A DNA stretch of 64,000 nt from Fluviirhizobium alvei (lineage in GTDB: Bacteria; Pseudomonadota; Alphaproteobacteria; Rhizobiales; Rhizobiaceae): assembly GCF_030551875.1 (NCBI RefSeq), contig NZ_JAUOZU010000020.1, positions 1 through 64,000 on the forward strand. The letters are read 5' to 3'. This document shows positions 46,654 through 55,861 of the stretch, in pieces. Each line of letters opens with the position of its first letter. Within the stretch, counting starts at the first letter, position 1. The notes beneath the pieces are model-generated. The model saw only the letters and a program-made list of their open reading frames with translations, did no database searches and was not told the origin of the DNA. Both the position numbers and the translations under genes were made by a program.

Positions 46654-47663
46654 TTCAGCACCGGTCGAATTGTTTGCGGGAGAGGTGTGCCGAGTCCGAG
46701 TTCACGGGCCCGGCTGAAACACATGGCTGCAACGGTCAGATCCTGAAGCGCCGACCCGACCGACTTGAACAGCACGATATCGTCGAGCGATGTCCGCCCG
46801 GGATGCCGTCCGCCCATCAAGTCGGCGAGCGGGACGAGCTTCTGGTCGAAGGAAACGCCAGCCTGCGTCGCCGCTCTCATGTCACCGGTATCGTGCGCCA
46901 CTTCTTCGGTCATGTCTGCGACGATGAGGTTGGCGCGCGCAATCGTGTCCGGGTCGACTTCCCGTTGTTCGGGCAATGTCGAACCGATGGAGGCGACCGT
47001 CATTCCCGGAGAAAGCCAGCCACCCTCGAAGAGCGGCTGCTCGTCTCGCGAGCGGGCAGCGCAGATCAGGATTTGTGGCGCCGACTGCACGACGTCGCGA
47101 GCCGTGGCTTCGCCGGTGATCTCAAGATTGAGAGGCGCCATCTCCGCCTTGAATTTGGCGCGACTCTCCGGGTTCGGGCTGAACACCCGCACCGAGGAAA
47201 TGCTGCGCACCGCGGCCAGCGCCTTGAGGTGATTGCGAGCCTCAAAGCCTGTTCCAAGAATGCCGACGGAAACCGCACCTGCCAGCGCCAGCCTATCGAG
47301 TGCAAGAGCCGTTGTTGCGGCCGTGCGATAGCCTGTAATCGAGTTGCCGTCGATCAAGGAAAGCAGTTCGACGCTTTCCTGATCGAAGAGCGGAATGAGA
47401 TAGCTCGCACGCTTGTTGCGAATATTGGCGGCGATCAATTTCGCGCCCATCACGCCTCCCACCGGCGCCACGCCCGTCAGAGTGCGCAGCCAGAGCCCCG
47501 GGCCGCGAGCCATCGAGCGCTGGGGAAACATGGCGTCCGTGCAGTCGGCGGCATAAGCGGCCTTCAGAGCCTCGATGGCGTGATGCCATGAAAAGATCTG
47601 CGCCAGATCGTCCGATCCCAGAAAGAGAGTCGGTTGTCCCGCAGCAGTCAATACGTCGCTCAT
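46650..47663 (-). CDS. Ornithine-cyclodeaminase/mu-crystallin-family protein
   Basis: A 337-residue OCD-fold protein. It has GVMGAKLIAANIRNKR in the substrate region and the Rossmann motif GILGTGFEARNHLKAL. The family includes ornithine cyclodeaminase, alanine dehydrogenase and 1-pyrroline-2-carboxylate reductase (LhpI). First gene of the operon. Together with the DapA-family and ALDH genes it hints at an imino-acid or hydroxyproline-like substrate. The ATG at 47663 follows GGGAG. Confidence 0.85.
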   Translation of the reverse strand: MSDVLTAAGQPTLFLGSDDLAQIFSWHHAIEALKAAYAADCTDAMFPQRSMARGPGLWLRTLTGVAPVGGVMGAKLIAANIRNKRASYLIPLFDQESVELLSLIDGNSITGYRTAATTALALDRLALAGAVSVGILGTGFEARNHLKALAAVRSISSVRVFSPNPESRAKFKAEMAPLNLEITGEATARDVVQSAPQILICAARSRDEQPLFEGGWLSPGMTVASIGSTLPEQREVDPDTIARANLIVADMTEEVAHDTGDMRAATQAGVSFDQKLVPLADLMGGRHPGRTSLDDIVLFKSVGSALQDLTVAAMCFSRARELGLGTPLPQTIRPVLK

Positions 47664-47721
47664 GTCCACTCCCAATGTCAATCGAGCTTTCATTCAACTT
47701 AATTGCCAGTATTGAAGCGTG

Positions 47722-47753
47722 TCAATCACAAAATTGATTTGATATTGATTTGA
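47722..47753. promoter_or_regulatory. Repeats in the GntR divergent promoter
   Basis: ATTGATTTGA occurs at 47733-47742 and again at 47744-47753, 11 bases apart, and TCAAT-CACAAA-ATTGA overlaps as an inverted repeat. They lie between the divergent gntR and cyclodeaminase genes, so a GntR-regulator site is likely. Confidence 0.5.
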
Positions 47754-47795
47754 AGCATCGATGCGGCTACGAGTGCCGAAACAAGGGAGAAAACC

Positions 47796-48455
47796 GTGAC
47801 ATCAGAGAGCGATGATCTGCGTCTGCGCGCCTTCATCGACACGACCATACAGCAAGGCGAGCCGCAGCTTCCGCCGGAGCCCCGGCTCGCGGAACTGATC
47901 AATGTCTCTCGCGGCCGCCTGCGCACACTTCTCAAGCGGCTTGAGGAGGAGGGTGTGATATGGCGTCATGTCGGCAAGGGCACGTTTGTCGGCCCGCGGC
48001 AAATCGACCCCAGTTCACCCGGATGGTCCGAAGGGATCAGTCTCGGCGACATCATGGATGCAAGGCGATTGCTTGAACCGCAGCTGGCGGCAAGTGCCGC
48101 CATTTCGGCACGCCCGGCTGACGTGGTCGCATTGGAGCGCTGCATAGCAGAAATGTCGGAGACTCAGTCTTATCTTCAATGGAAGCGACTTGACGAGCGG
48201 CTTCATCGATTGATCGCCGAGGCCACGCATAACGGTTTGCTGCTTTTGCTGTACGATACGCTGCGCAACCAGGGGCGGGCTGGTCTCGATCAACGGCTCA
48301 ATGCGGTGTTCGGCAAAGACAGCGCCCCATTGGAGACCAACAGGCAACATGCCGCCATCGTTTCCGCCATCAAGGCCGGCGACCCAAGCGCGGCAGAGCA
48401 GGAAATGCTCCGGCACCTGGACCAGGTTCGCGCCCGGCTGTTCGGGCTTCGCTGA
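47796..48455 (+). CDS. GntR-family regulator, FadR subfamily
   Basis: A 219-residue regulator with an N-terminal winged helix (PRLAELINVSRGRLRTLLKR) and an all-helical FCD effector domain with metal-binding histidines (DERLHRLIAEATHN, and RQHAAIVSAI). The start is a GTG preceded by AAGGGAG. It is divergent from the six-gene operon and probably represses it until the substrate binds. Confidence 0.87.
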   Translation: MTSESDDLRLRAFIDTTIQQGEPQLPPEPRLAELINVSRGRLRTLLKRLEEEGVIWRHVGKGTFVGPRQIDPSSPGWSEGISLGDIMDARRLLEPQLAASAAISARPADVVALERCIAEMSETQSYLQWKRLDERLHRLIAEATHNGLLLLLYDTLRNQGRAGLDQRLNAVFGKDSAPLETNRQHAAIVSAIKAGDPSAAEQEMLRHLDQVRARLFGLR

Positions 48456-48551
48456 AGTTCCCGCCATGCCCGTATGTGCATCAGGAGTTTATCCGACTGG
48501 AACCAGTCAGAGCGCCATGAACGTATAACTCGTCCTGGAAGGACACGACCT

Positions 48552-49456
48552 GGGCTAGTCGCAAACGTCTCAGTAGGCTGAGACTACCCAGCACACGGTG
48601 GCATTTTCACGCCTTGTTAACCTTTTTAAGCTCGAAGAGGCGCGCCAGCAGATCGTTTTGATCGTTGACGGTCCAGTCGTTGGAAAGTCCGAAGCCTTTG
48701 CGCAGCCACGCCATCGCTTCGAACCCGGCGATTGTTCCGCGTGCGGTCCTGAAGGACTGGAAGCCGCCGATCTCGGGCATGTTCTTCTTCACGCGGAAGT
48801 GGTCGCTCTCGATGCCTTGCTGGAGGTGCTTGGTGACATAATGCACCGGGTCTGGATGCAAAACTCCATTATCAACGGCCGTTTTGATCGCAGAAGGGAG
48901 GGTATTGGCGCCATCCGTGCCGATCTTTTCCGGCGATAGCAGCGGCTCGTCCTTGAGCATTTTGGGAAGAAGCGCTTGCCGCGTTGAGATCGCGCTTTGC
49001 GGTGAACAAAGTCTATCGGGTTTCCTCGGCTGGCGATCGCGCGGTACAGGTATCGCCACTTACTGCGGATCATGACGTAGGTCTCGTCAATCCTGACTGA
49101 TCCACAATGCGGTCGGCGAAACTGGCGCAGCCGCTTCTCGATCAGAGGCGCATAGGCGAGAACCTACCAATTGATGGTGCTTTGGTCGACTTTGAAGCCG
49201 CGCTCGCGGAACATCTCCTCGAGATCTCTATAGCTCAGCGGATAGTGCAGATAGCATGTCAGCGCCTGCACGATCAGCCATACCTCGAAATGCCGTCCTT
49301 GAACCGAAGGACCGCGCAGCGACATCATCCTTCGACTGGCGCTTCAGCTTCTCGGCAATGGCATTCAGAATCATGGCTACGCTCCACAACATCGGGAGCG
49401 GAACTTCTCCGGTGATCGTCAATACGCGGTTAACCAATAAAGTTTGCGACAAACCC
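48552..49456 (-). mobile_element. Decayed IS6-family element with terminal inverted repeats
   Basis: The left end GGGCTAGTCGCAAACGT (48552-48568) matches the reverse complement of the right end, GGGTTTGTCGCAAACTT (49456-49440), at most positions. The span of about 905 bases suits the family. The flanking 8-base stretches do not match, so no target duplication remains. A second local hairpin (GTCTCAG-TAGG-CTGAGAC, 48567-48584) lies at the left end and may terminate gntR transcription. Confidence 0.78.
48607..49374 (-). pseudogene. IS6-family transposase, inactivated
   Basis: Reading the minus strand from the ATG at 49374: AIAEKLKRQSKDD, a frame change to GRHFEVWLIVQALTCYLHYP and RDLEEMFRERGFKVDQSTIN, a TAG after W, then VLAYAPLIEKRLRQFRRP, RIDETYVMIRSKWRYLYRAI, a frame change, and the C-terminal KNMPEIGGFQSFRTARGTIA ending KKVNKA. 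The DDE regions are recognisable, but at least two frameshifts and one stop prevent a full product. Confidence 0.85.
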
Positions 49457-49580
49457 GTTGCCAGTGGCGCCCGTCTTGCGACCGGCACCTTCATCACGAA
49501 GTCAGGATGACGGTTATCGCACACCCTCTGCTCGCGGCTGCGAAGCCTGGCGAGATGGAAATTGCTCGCCCCAAGATCGC

Positions 49581-51473
49581 CTAGCGTTTCGGCAGGCCTG
49601 GCGGTCGCAGATGCCGTTTGAGAGCGGCAATGCGGAACGGGGCATTGGCGGCGCCGTAGCCGCGATAGGGACCCCGGCGTTCGACGATCTCGAAGAAGAA
49701 GCCTTCGCCGTAGTTGGGGCTGTAGAGCTGGAAATACTCTCCCTGCTCGTCGCGGTCATAGAGAATGTTGAATTCACGCAGCCGCGCCAGCATGTCATCC
49801 TCGAAGACGAAGCGGGCGGCGAGATCATCATAATAGTTGGCCGAGATCACCAGTGATACGAAACCGCTGGCCTTCAGGGCTTCGGCAGTGGCAAAGATAT
49901 CGTCGGTCGCAAAGGCGATATGCTGCACCGCCGAGCCGAAGCTTTCGGCAATGAAATGGCCGGCCAGGGTGCGGCGGCTTTCCGCTCCGTTGAGCGTGAT
50001 CCGCATAGAGCCGGCGTCGTTTTCAATGACCTGGCTGCGCACGAGGCCGGCAGGATCGACCACATCCACCATCGGCGTCTTGCTGGTGGAAAAGATCGAG
50101 GTGTAGAACAGAAGCCAGGTGAGCATTTCCTCGTAGTTCATCGTCTGGGCAATGTGATCGATGCGGGTCAGTCCGGTATCTCGATTTGCGGGCCCGTCCT
50201 GAACCGGCCTGAAATCGATATCCCAGATACGGGCAAGATCGCTGCCGCTATCGATGAAATGCATGAGACCACCGCCGACGCCGCGGATGGCGGGAATGTT
50301 CAGTTCGCCCGGGCCGACCGGCTGCTCGAACGGGTCGGCTCCCAGCGCCCGTGCGCGCTCGACGGTGGCCGCCGCATCCGAAACCCGGAAGCCGATGTCG
50401 CAGACATTGGTTCCGTGCATGACATAGGAGGAATGGGCAAAGCCCTCGCGCTCCGTGTTGATGATGATGTTGATCGCGCCCTGGCGCCAGAGTTCCACAT
50501 CCTTGGCGACATGGCGTCCGCTGCGGGCAAAACCGAGTGTCGTCAGCATTCCCGCGAGCGTGGCTGCCTCCTCCTCGTCGGCCGCGAATTCAACGAATTC
50601 AATTCCTTCGACGTCGATCCGGTCCGGCATCGGCGGCACATCGATGCGGATGCCGGGTTCGAGCCGGCGCACCTTGTCCATCAGATAGACGAGCGAGCGA
50701 TGGCCATCCACGGAGATGGATTTCGGCGAACCGCCACGAAACTGGTCGTTGAAGATTTCAAGCGACAGGACACCATCATAGCCGGTCGCGGCGACCGCCC
50801 GCATGAAACCGGTGACATCGAGATCGCCTTCGCCGGGCATATTGCGGAAATGGCGGCTCCAGTAGAGAAGATCCATGTCGATCTTCGGCGCATCGGCCAG
50901 CTGGACGAAGAAAATGCGGTCGCCGGGAATGGAGCGGATCGTGTCGGGATCGATGCGGCGGGCAAGCGTATGGAAGGAATCGACAATGAGCCCGACATTG
51001 GGCTGATCGGCCCGGCGCACGATCTCCCATGCATCGCGATGGTCATTGACATGCCGGCCCCAGGCCAGTGCTTCATAGCCGATGCGAATGCCGTGCCGGG
51101 CAGCCCGTTCGCCCAGCTCATGAAAATCGGCCGCTGCGCGGTCGATTCCACCAAGGCAGAGCGGCGAGACATTGGAGCAGATCAGAACAAGATCGGTTCC
51201 CAGTTCGCCCATCAGATCGAACTTGCGCTCGGCACGTTCGAAGGCGCGGCTGCGTTGCGGCTCCGGCATGCCTTCGAAATCGCGGAACGGCTGGAAGAGC
51301 GAAATCTCCAACCCGTGATCGCGCACCATCCGGCCCACCTCGCGCGGGCTGCCATCAAAGGCGAGAAAATCGTTTTCGAAGATCTCGACGCCGTCGAAAC
51401 CGGCTGCTGCGATGGCGGCAAGCTTCTCGGCGAGATCGCCGGAAATCGAGACAGTCGCAATCGAGGTCTTCAT
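49581..51473 (-). CDS. quiC: 3-Dehydroshikimate dehydratase fused to an HPPD-like domain (QuiC type)
   Basis: A 630-residue two-domain protein. The N-terminal TIM barrel (about 1-280) has the dehydratase metal ligands at E134, D165, Q191 and E239, the same positions I recall for Pseudomonas putida QuiC1. It dehydrates 3-dehydroshikimate to protocatechuate. The C-terminal domain (about 290-605) is a 4-hydroxyphenylpyruvate-dioxygenase-like fold that keeps a metal triad H440 (RIDHIAQTMN), H518 (VQHIAFATDD) and E595 (FFFEIVERR); its function is unknown in the family. It is the last gene of the shikimate operon. Confidence 0.9.
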   Translation of the reverse strand: MKTSIATVSISGDLAEKLAAIAAAGFDGVEIFENDFLAFDGSPREVGRMVRDHGLEISLFQPFRDFEGMPEPQRSRAFERAERKFDLMGELGTDLVLICSNVSPLCLGGIDRAAADFHELGERAARHGIRIGYEALAWGRHVNDHRDAWEIVRRADQPNVGLIVDSFHTLARRIDPDTIRSIPGDRIFFVQLADAPKIDMDLLYWSRHFRNMPGEGDLDVTGFMRAVAATGYDGVLSLEIFNDQFRGGSPKSISVDGHRSLVYLMDKVRRLEPGIRIDVPPMPDRIDVEGIEFVEFAADEEEAATLAGMLTTLGFARSGRHVAKDVELWRQGAINIIINTEREGFAHSSYVMHGTNVCDIGFRVSDAAATVERARALGADPFEQPVGPGELNIPAIRGVGGGLMHFIDSGSDLARIWDIDFRPVQDGPANRDTGLTRIDHIAQTMNYEEMLTWLLFYTSIFSTSKTPMVDVVDPAGLVRSQVIENDAGSMRITLNGAESRRTLAGHFIAESFGSAVQHIAFATDDIFATAEALKASGFVSLVISANYYDDLAARFVFEDDMLARLREFNILYDRDEQGEYFQLYSPNYGEGFFFEIVERRGPYRGYGAANAPFRIAALKRHLRPPGLPKR

Positions 51474-51485
51474 GGGCAGCTCCGT

Positions 51486-51962
51486 TCAGGTGACGCGGTG
51501 AACAGCAACGAGAATGCAATCGCCATCCCGGCACAGGCTGGCGAGGAAGAGTGTATCGTTCATCCAGCCATGCCGGCCGGACGGCGCCAGAAGGACAGGC
51601 GCCGAACGGAAATAGAATTCGCTCGGATCAACCCTCTCACCGGCACGGAGCCGGGCCAGCACTTCGGGCGAAGAGACCCGGAGCCCCTCGTTCCGGACCT
51701 CTATGAGGGCACCGTCATCGGCCTCGATCGTGTAGCGCGCGCTGATTTCCGATGTGCCGTCCGAACGGACGAGCGGCCAGTCGGAGCCGCCGGGCAGAAC
51801 TTTGCCCGCAAGAAGTGGGCCTTCCACGGTGCCGCCGAGAATGGGGATATGCAGCCGCTCGCCCTTCGGCGACAGGCCGCCGCTCAGGGCTTTGCCGATC
51901 TCCGCCCGGATCAGAAAGGCGAAGTCGAGACCGGGTGCTGTTGGGACGACCGGCTTTGTCAT
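51486..51962 (-). CDS. DUF3237-domain protein
   Basis: A 158-residue protein of the DUF3237 beta-barrel family (GPLLAGKVLPGGSDWPLVRSD and the SEISARYTIEADDGALIEV region). The ATG at 51962 overlaps the esterase stop by four bases (ATGA). No enzymatic function is established; its place between an esterase and a dehydroshikimate dehydratase suggests a role in handling a ring polyol or its ester. Confidence 0.82.
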   Translation of the reverse strand: MTKPVVPTAPGLDFAFLIRAEIGKALSGGLSPKGERLHIPILGGTVEGPLLAGKVLPGGSDWPLVRSDGTSEISARYTIEADDGALIEVRNEGLRVSSPEVLARLRAGERVDPSEFYFRSAPVLLAPSGRHGWMNDTLFLASLCRDGDCILVAVHRVT

Positions 51963-52903
51963 GCCTGCGTGCCTATATCGGCATAACATTCGGCAAGCCA
52001 GCGGCACATACGCTCAAGGCTTTCGCGCGAGGCGGCACAATATTCCATGGCCCGCAGGTAGCCGTGAATCAGGCCTTCGCCGGCATCGAAAGCGACCGGA
52101 ACGCCAGCTGCGCGCAGTTTTTCCGCATAGGCATAACCGTCGTCGCGCAATGGATCATTCTGGGCGACGGCGATATAGGCGGGCGGCAGACCGGCATGGC
52201 TATCGGCAAACAGCGGTGCGGCGAGCGGATTGCGGCGTTCGGCAGGATCGGGAACATACATGGCATTGACCGCGGGCATGCCATGGACATTCAGAAGCGG
52301 CGCATCGGCATTTTCGACATAGGACGGCTTGTCCATCTCGAAATCGACAGCCGGATAGATGAGGAGCTGGGCCATCGGCGCTTCGGCCTTGCCATTGAGT
52401 GCAATGGCAACGGCGGCGGCGAGGTTACCGCCGGCACTGTCGCCACCGATCGCAATCCGGTTCCTGTCGATGCCGATGTCATCGGCATTCTCGTGCAGCC
52501 AGAGCACCGTGTCGCGGCATTCGTGAACGGCTTGCGGGAAAGGATGTTCCGGTGCCAGTGCATAATCGACGCTGATAACGGTCTGGCGGTTGGTCGCCGC
52601 AATCCGCATGGTGATATCGGCATGGGTCATCGGGCTGCCCTGCAGCCATGCGCCGCCATGCATGTAGACGAGTGCCGGCTGCTGGCCTCCGGACATATGG
52701 CGGTCGATGCGGACGAGGACATTGCGATCCCCGCTCGGCACGAAGCGGACCGACGTCGTGACCTCCTCCGGCTGCGGCAGGCGCATGCTTTCGGCAATAT
52801 ACTCGAACAGCAGACGCCGGTCCTTGGGCGAAGCCTTGGCCGGCAGGACCGACCATTTTTCGCTCCAGACTTTCAGGAAGGGTTCAAGTTCGGGATTGAT
52901 CAT
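51959..52903 (-). CDS. Alpha/beta hydrolase, HSL-type esterase
   Basis: A 314-residue esterase: oxyanion motif YMHGGAWLQGS, nucleophile in GGDSAGGNLA, acid in AQNDPLRDDG and histidine in LIHGYLRAM. In a shikimate/quinate operon it could hydrolyse acyl-quinates such as chlorogenate-type esters, but it has no signal peptide, so the ester would have to enter the cytoplasm first. Confidence 0.87.
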   Translation of the reverse strand: MINPELEPFLKVWSEKWSVLPAKASPKDRRLLFEYIAESMRLPQPEEVTTSVRFVPSGDRNVLVRIDRHMSGGQQPALVYMHGGAWLQGSPMTHADITMRIAATNRQTVISVDYALAPEHPFPQAVHECRDTVLWLHENADDIGIDRNRIAIGGDSAGGNLAAAVAIALNGKAEAPMAQLLIYPAVDFEMDKPSYVENADAPLLNVHGMPAVNAMYVPDPAERRNPLAAPLFADSHAGLPPAYIAVAQNDPLRDDGYAYAEKLRAAGVPVAFDAGEGLIHGYLRAMEYCAASRESLERMCRWLAECYADIGTQA

Positions 52904-52915
52904 GAAAATGCCTTT

Positions 52916-54211
52916 CTAGCCCTGATAGCCGAGCATGCGCGGCAGGAAGAGGACGAAATCGGGGAAAACAGTGATGATGAGAAGGATGATGAGCAGGCCT
53001 ATGATGAAGGGGGCGAGATCGCGCACGATCAACCGCAGCGGCTGTTTCGTGAAGTTCGCGACGATGAACAGCAACATGCCATAGGGCGGCGTGATGAGGC
53101 CGATCATGGCGTTGACGACAACCACCACACCGAAATGGATGATGTCGATACCGAGCGCGTTGACGGTCGGGATCAGGATCGGCACGAAGATGAGCAGAAT
53201 GGCGCCGGCATCGATGAAGCAGCCGAGAATGAGAAACAGGATATTGACAAACAGAAGGAAGCCGAGCGCCGAAAACTCGTACCCGCTGATCCAGAGGGCG
53301 ATTTGTGCCGGAATGTCCTCCTTCGCGATGACATAGTTGAAGGCCAGGGCGCCGGCGACGAGGATACCCACCGATGCGGTGGACCGTCCGCTTTGCAGGA
53401 GCGTGCGGTAGAACTGTGCGAAGCTGACGGAACGATAGAGCAGAACCGACACCAGAAGCGCATAGGCAGCGGCCACTGCAGCGGCTTCGGTCGGCGTCAT
53501 CACGCCACTATAGATACCGCCCAGCAGGATGACCGGCAGCAGCAGTGCCGGCAATGCCTTGATGGTGGCGGACGGCAACTCCCTCAACGGCACGGAATCG
53601 TCGGTCGGGAAATCGCGACGATGCGACATCCAGGTGTTGACCACGAACATGCTCGCAGCCATCAAAAGGCCGGGCACGATGCCGGCGGCAAAGAGATAGC
53701 CCACCGACGCATCCGAGACCAGGGCGTAGAGCACCATCGGAATCGAGGGCGGGATGATCGGTCCGATCGTCGCCGAGGCGGCTGTCAGCGCGGCCGCATA
53801 GCTGACCGGTATATGACCCGATTTGGTCATCATCTGGATCTCGACGCGTCCCATGCCGACGGCATCGGCGACCGCAGAGCCCGACATGCCGGAAAAGATG
53901 ACGCTGGAGACGATGTTGACATGGCCGAGACCGCCCTTGAACCGGCCGACAAGGGCATGGGAGAAGTGCATGAGGCGATCGGCGATCGAGCCGACATTCA
54001 TGATGTCGGCAGCGAGGATGAAGAGCGGAATGGCGATCAGCGAATAGGAGCCGAGGAGGCTCTGCAGGATCGTTTCGGCCGCAATGCCGACATCCTGGCC
54101 CGACAGCGCCAGATAGATGATCGTGCCGGCAAGCATGGCTTCACCGACCGGCATGGCTGCGAGCGTCAGCACGACAATCAGTGCGACAGCGACGATGAAT
54201 GGATCGAACAT
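52916..54211 (-). CDS. TRAP transporter large permease (DctM type)
   Basis: A 431-residue membrane protein. Landmarks are IPLFILAADIMNVGSIADRL, SSVIFSGMSGSAVADAVGMG, GPIIPPSIPMVLYAL and NAMIGLITPPYGMLLFIVA. The ATG at 54211 is preferred over a TTG one codon earlier. With the DctQ and DctP genes upstream it forms a TRAP importer, probably for shikimate or quinate. Confidence 0.92.
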   Translation of the reverse strand: MFDPFIVAVALIVVLTLAAMPVGEAMLAGTIIYLALSGQDVGIAAETILQSLLGSYSLIAIPLFILAADIMNVGSIADRLMHFSHALVGRFKGGLGHVNIVSSVIFSGMSGSAVADAVGMGRVEIQMMTKSGHIPVSYAAALTAASATIGPIIPPSIPMVLYALVSDASVGYLFAAGIVPGLLMAASMFVVNTWMSHRRDFPTDDSVPLRELPSATIKALPALLLPVILLGGIYSGVMTPTEAAAVAAAYALLVSVLLYRSVSFAQFYRTLLQSGRSTASVGILVAGALAFNYVIAKEDIPAQIALWISGYEFSALGFLLFVNILFLILGCFIDAGAILLIFVPILIPTVNALGIDIIHFGVVVVVNAMIGLITPPYGMLLFIVANFTKQPLRLIVRDLAPFIIGLLIILLIITVFPDFVLFLPRMLGYQG

Positions 54212-54226
54212 CAAACCTATCCTCGA

Positions 54227-54712
54227 TCAGAAATACTGGCGGCCATATCGAAGAGCGTTCCAGGCAATGAACAGATTGCGAACGATGATCGACAGGACGA
54301 AGGGGACATAGACGATGAAGACCAGCCCCATCGGGATGCGCAGATAGGCGGTCTTTTCGATGAACATGAAATCGATGTAGGACCAGGTGGCCGGCAGGGA
54401 ATAGATTAGAACTCCCGCACCGACGAGACCGCTGACGATGTTCATCACGCGACGCGGGCCCGAGCCGACGAGATTGTAGACGAGATCAAGCCGGATCGCC
54501 TCGTTGATCCTGAGCACGAAGGCATAGCCGAACAGAATGCCCCACAGCCAGGCGCCGGTCACATATTCCTCGACCCAGCCAAGCGGCAGGTTGAGTAGAT
54601 ATCGAAAGACGATCTGCAGCAGAAAGCAGACGAACATGCTGCCCAGAATGAAGACGACCACATCTTCCGCCCGGCGCGTGCACCAGCCGAGAAACCATTT
54701 TATCCTATCCAT
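54227..54712 (-). CDS. TRAP transporter small permease (DctQ type)
   Basis: A 161-residue protein with four hydrophobic segments (VVVFILGSMFVCFLLQIVFR, WLWGILFGYAFVLRIN). The start is placed at the second of two tandem ATGs, spaced from GGAGGGG. Confidence 0.85.
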   Translation of the reverse strand: MDRIKWFLGWCTRRAEDVVVFILGSMFVCFLLQIVFRYLLNLPLGWVEEYVTGAWLWGILFGYAFVLRINEAIRLDLVYNLVGSGPRRVMNIVSGLVGAGVLIYSLPATWSYIDFMFIEKTAYLRIPMGLVFIVYVPFVLSIIVRNLFIAWNALRYGRQYF

Positions 54713-54734
54713 CATCCCCTCCTCCCCGGGGTGG

Positions 54735-54756
54735 GCGGGCGGCAAGCCGCCCGCCT
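54735..54756 (-). terminator. GC-rich hairpin after dctP
   Basis: GGCGGGCGGC-AA-GCCGCCCGCC: a perfect 10-bp inverted repeat between the DctP and DctQ genes, downstream of dctP on the minus strand. Likely a partial terminator or mRNA stabiliser that raises binding-protein output. Confidence 0.65.
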
Positions 54757-54780
54757 TCCGTCGCATCGTGTGGTCCGCTG

Positions 54781-55767
54781 TCACAATGCGTTGATCTTGT
54801 CGAACAGGCCTTCCGGCCAATCGGCCGAATATTTCGATGCCTTGTAGGCATCCAGAACATGATCGCGGAACGCCTTCTTGTCCGGCTCATAGACCTTGAG
54901 GCCCTGAGCCTTGAAGAATTCGACCAGTTCGGCTTCCTGGTCGAGCGTGACCTTGTCGAGCGTCTTCTGGAAGTTCATCGCGCATTCCTGGATCTTGGCC
55001 TGCTGCTCGGCATTCAGGCTGTTCCATTTGGCAAGCGAGATGGTGAACTGGTTGGCGGCAATGAGATGCGCGGTCAGGATGATCTGGTTCGTCACTTCAT
55101 AGAATTTCATGCCCTTGTCGGCGGGCAGCGGATTGTCCTGGCCGTCGATGGCGCCGGTCTGCAGGCCGGTATAGACTTCGGTGAAGGCCATCGGCGTCGG
55201 GTTGGCGCCAAGCGCCTCGCCTACGAACTGCCAGCCTTCGCCGCCCGGCATGCGCAGCTTGATGCCCTTGAGATCCTCGGGCTTCATGACCGTGCGGTCG
55301 CCCTTGATGTTGACATGACGCGTGCCGATGTAGGGGTTGGCGAGGATTTTAACCTTGGCCTTTTCCTCGATTTCGGCCCAAAGCTCCTTCAGCACGTCGC
55401 CGTCATAGACCTTGCGCATGTGATCATAGTCGCGGAACAGATAGGCGGTTCCGAGGAGCGAGGTGTGCGGCACCTGATTGTAGAAATCGAAAATCGCCAG
55501 CGATGCCATGTCGAGATTGCCGCGCTGCATGGCATTGAGTTCGGTGCCCTGCTTGAAAAGCGTGGCGCCGTGATAGGATTTGAATTCGAACCCGTCGCCG
55601 AGGCAGCCGCCGAAGGCTTCGCGCAGCGTGGTGGTGCGAATATCGGCATCCGGCACGGTGTCGGAATAGATCAGCTCCACCTTGTCTGCAGCGAAGGCTG
55701 CCGTGCTGGTGAAGGCGATTGTGGCGGCTGCGACGCCGGTGGCCAGTCTTTTCAACAGATTGCGCAT
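54781..55767 (-). CDS. TRAP transporter substrate-binding protein (DctP type)
   Basis: A 328-residue periplasmic protein with signal peptide (MRNLLKRLATGVAAATIAFT then STAAFAA). DctP features: GIKLRMPGGEGWQFVGEALG with the carboxylate-binding arginine, and VYTGLQTGAIDGQDNPL. The ATG at 55767 follows GGGAGGA. The ligand is a carboxylate; the operon points to shikimate or quinate. Confidence 0.9.
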   Translation of the reverse strand: MRNLLKRLATGVAAATIAFTSTAAFAADKVELIYSDTVPDADIRTTTLREAFGGCLGDGFEFKSYHGATLFKQGTELNAMQRGNLDMASLAIFDFYNQVPHTSLLGTAYLFRDYDHMRKVYDGDVLKELWAEIEEKAKVKILANPYIGTRHVNIKGDRTVMKPEDLKGIKLRMPGGEGWQFVGEALGANPTPMAFTEVYTGLQTGAIDGQDNPLPADKGMKFYEVTNQIILTAHLIAANQFTISLAKWNSLNAEQQAKIQECAMNFQKTLDKVTLDQEAELVEFFKAQGLKVYEPDKKAFRDHVLDAYKASKYSADWPEGLFDKINAL

Positions 55768-55861
55768 AGAAATCCTCCCTATCTTGCGCTGCCCCGGCAT
55801 TCCGCCGTGACATGGTTCTCATGCGCCGGCGCGGAAACCCTTCCGCGACCGGTATCCATCT

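Noticed and set aside
51752-54409. 885-codon plus-strand open frame
   Set aside because: It lies antisense to the DUF3237, esterase and TRAP genes, has no family motif and reflects high GC keeping the opposite frame open.
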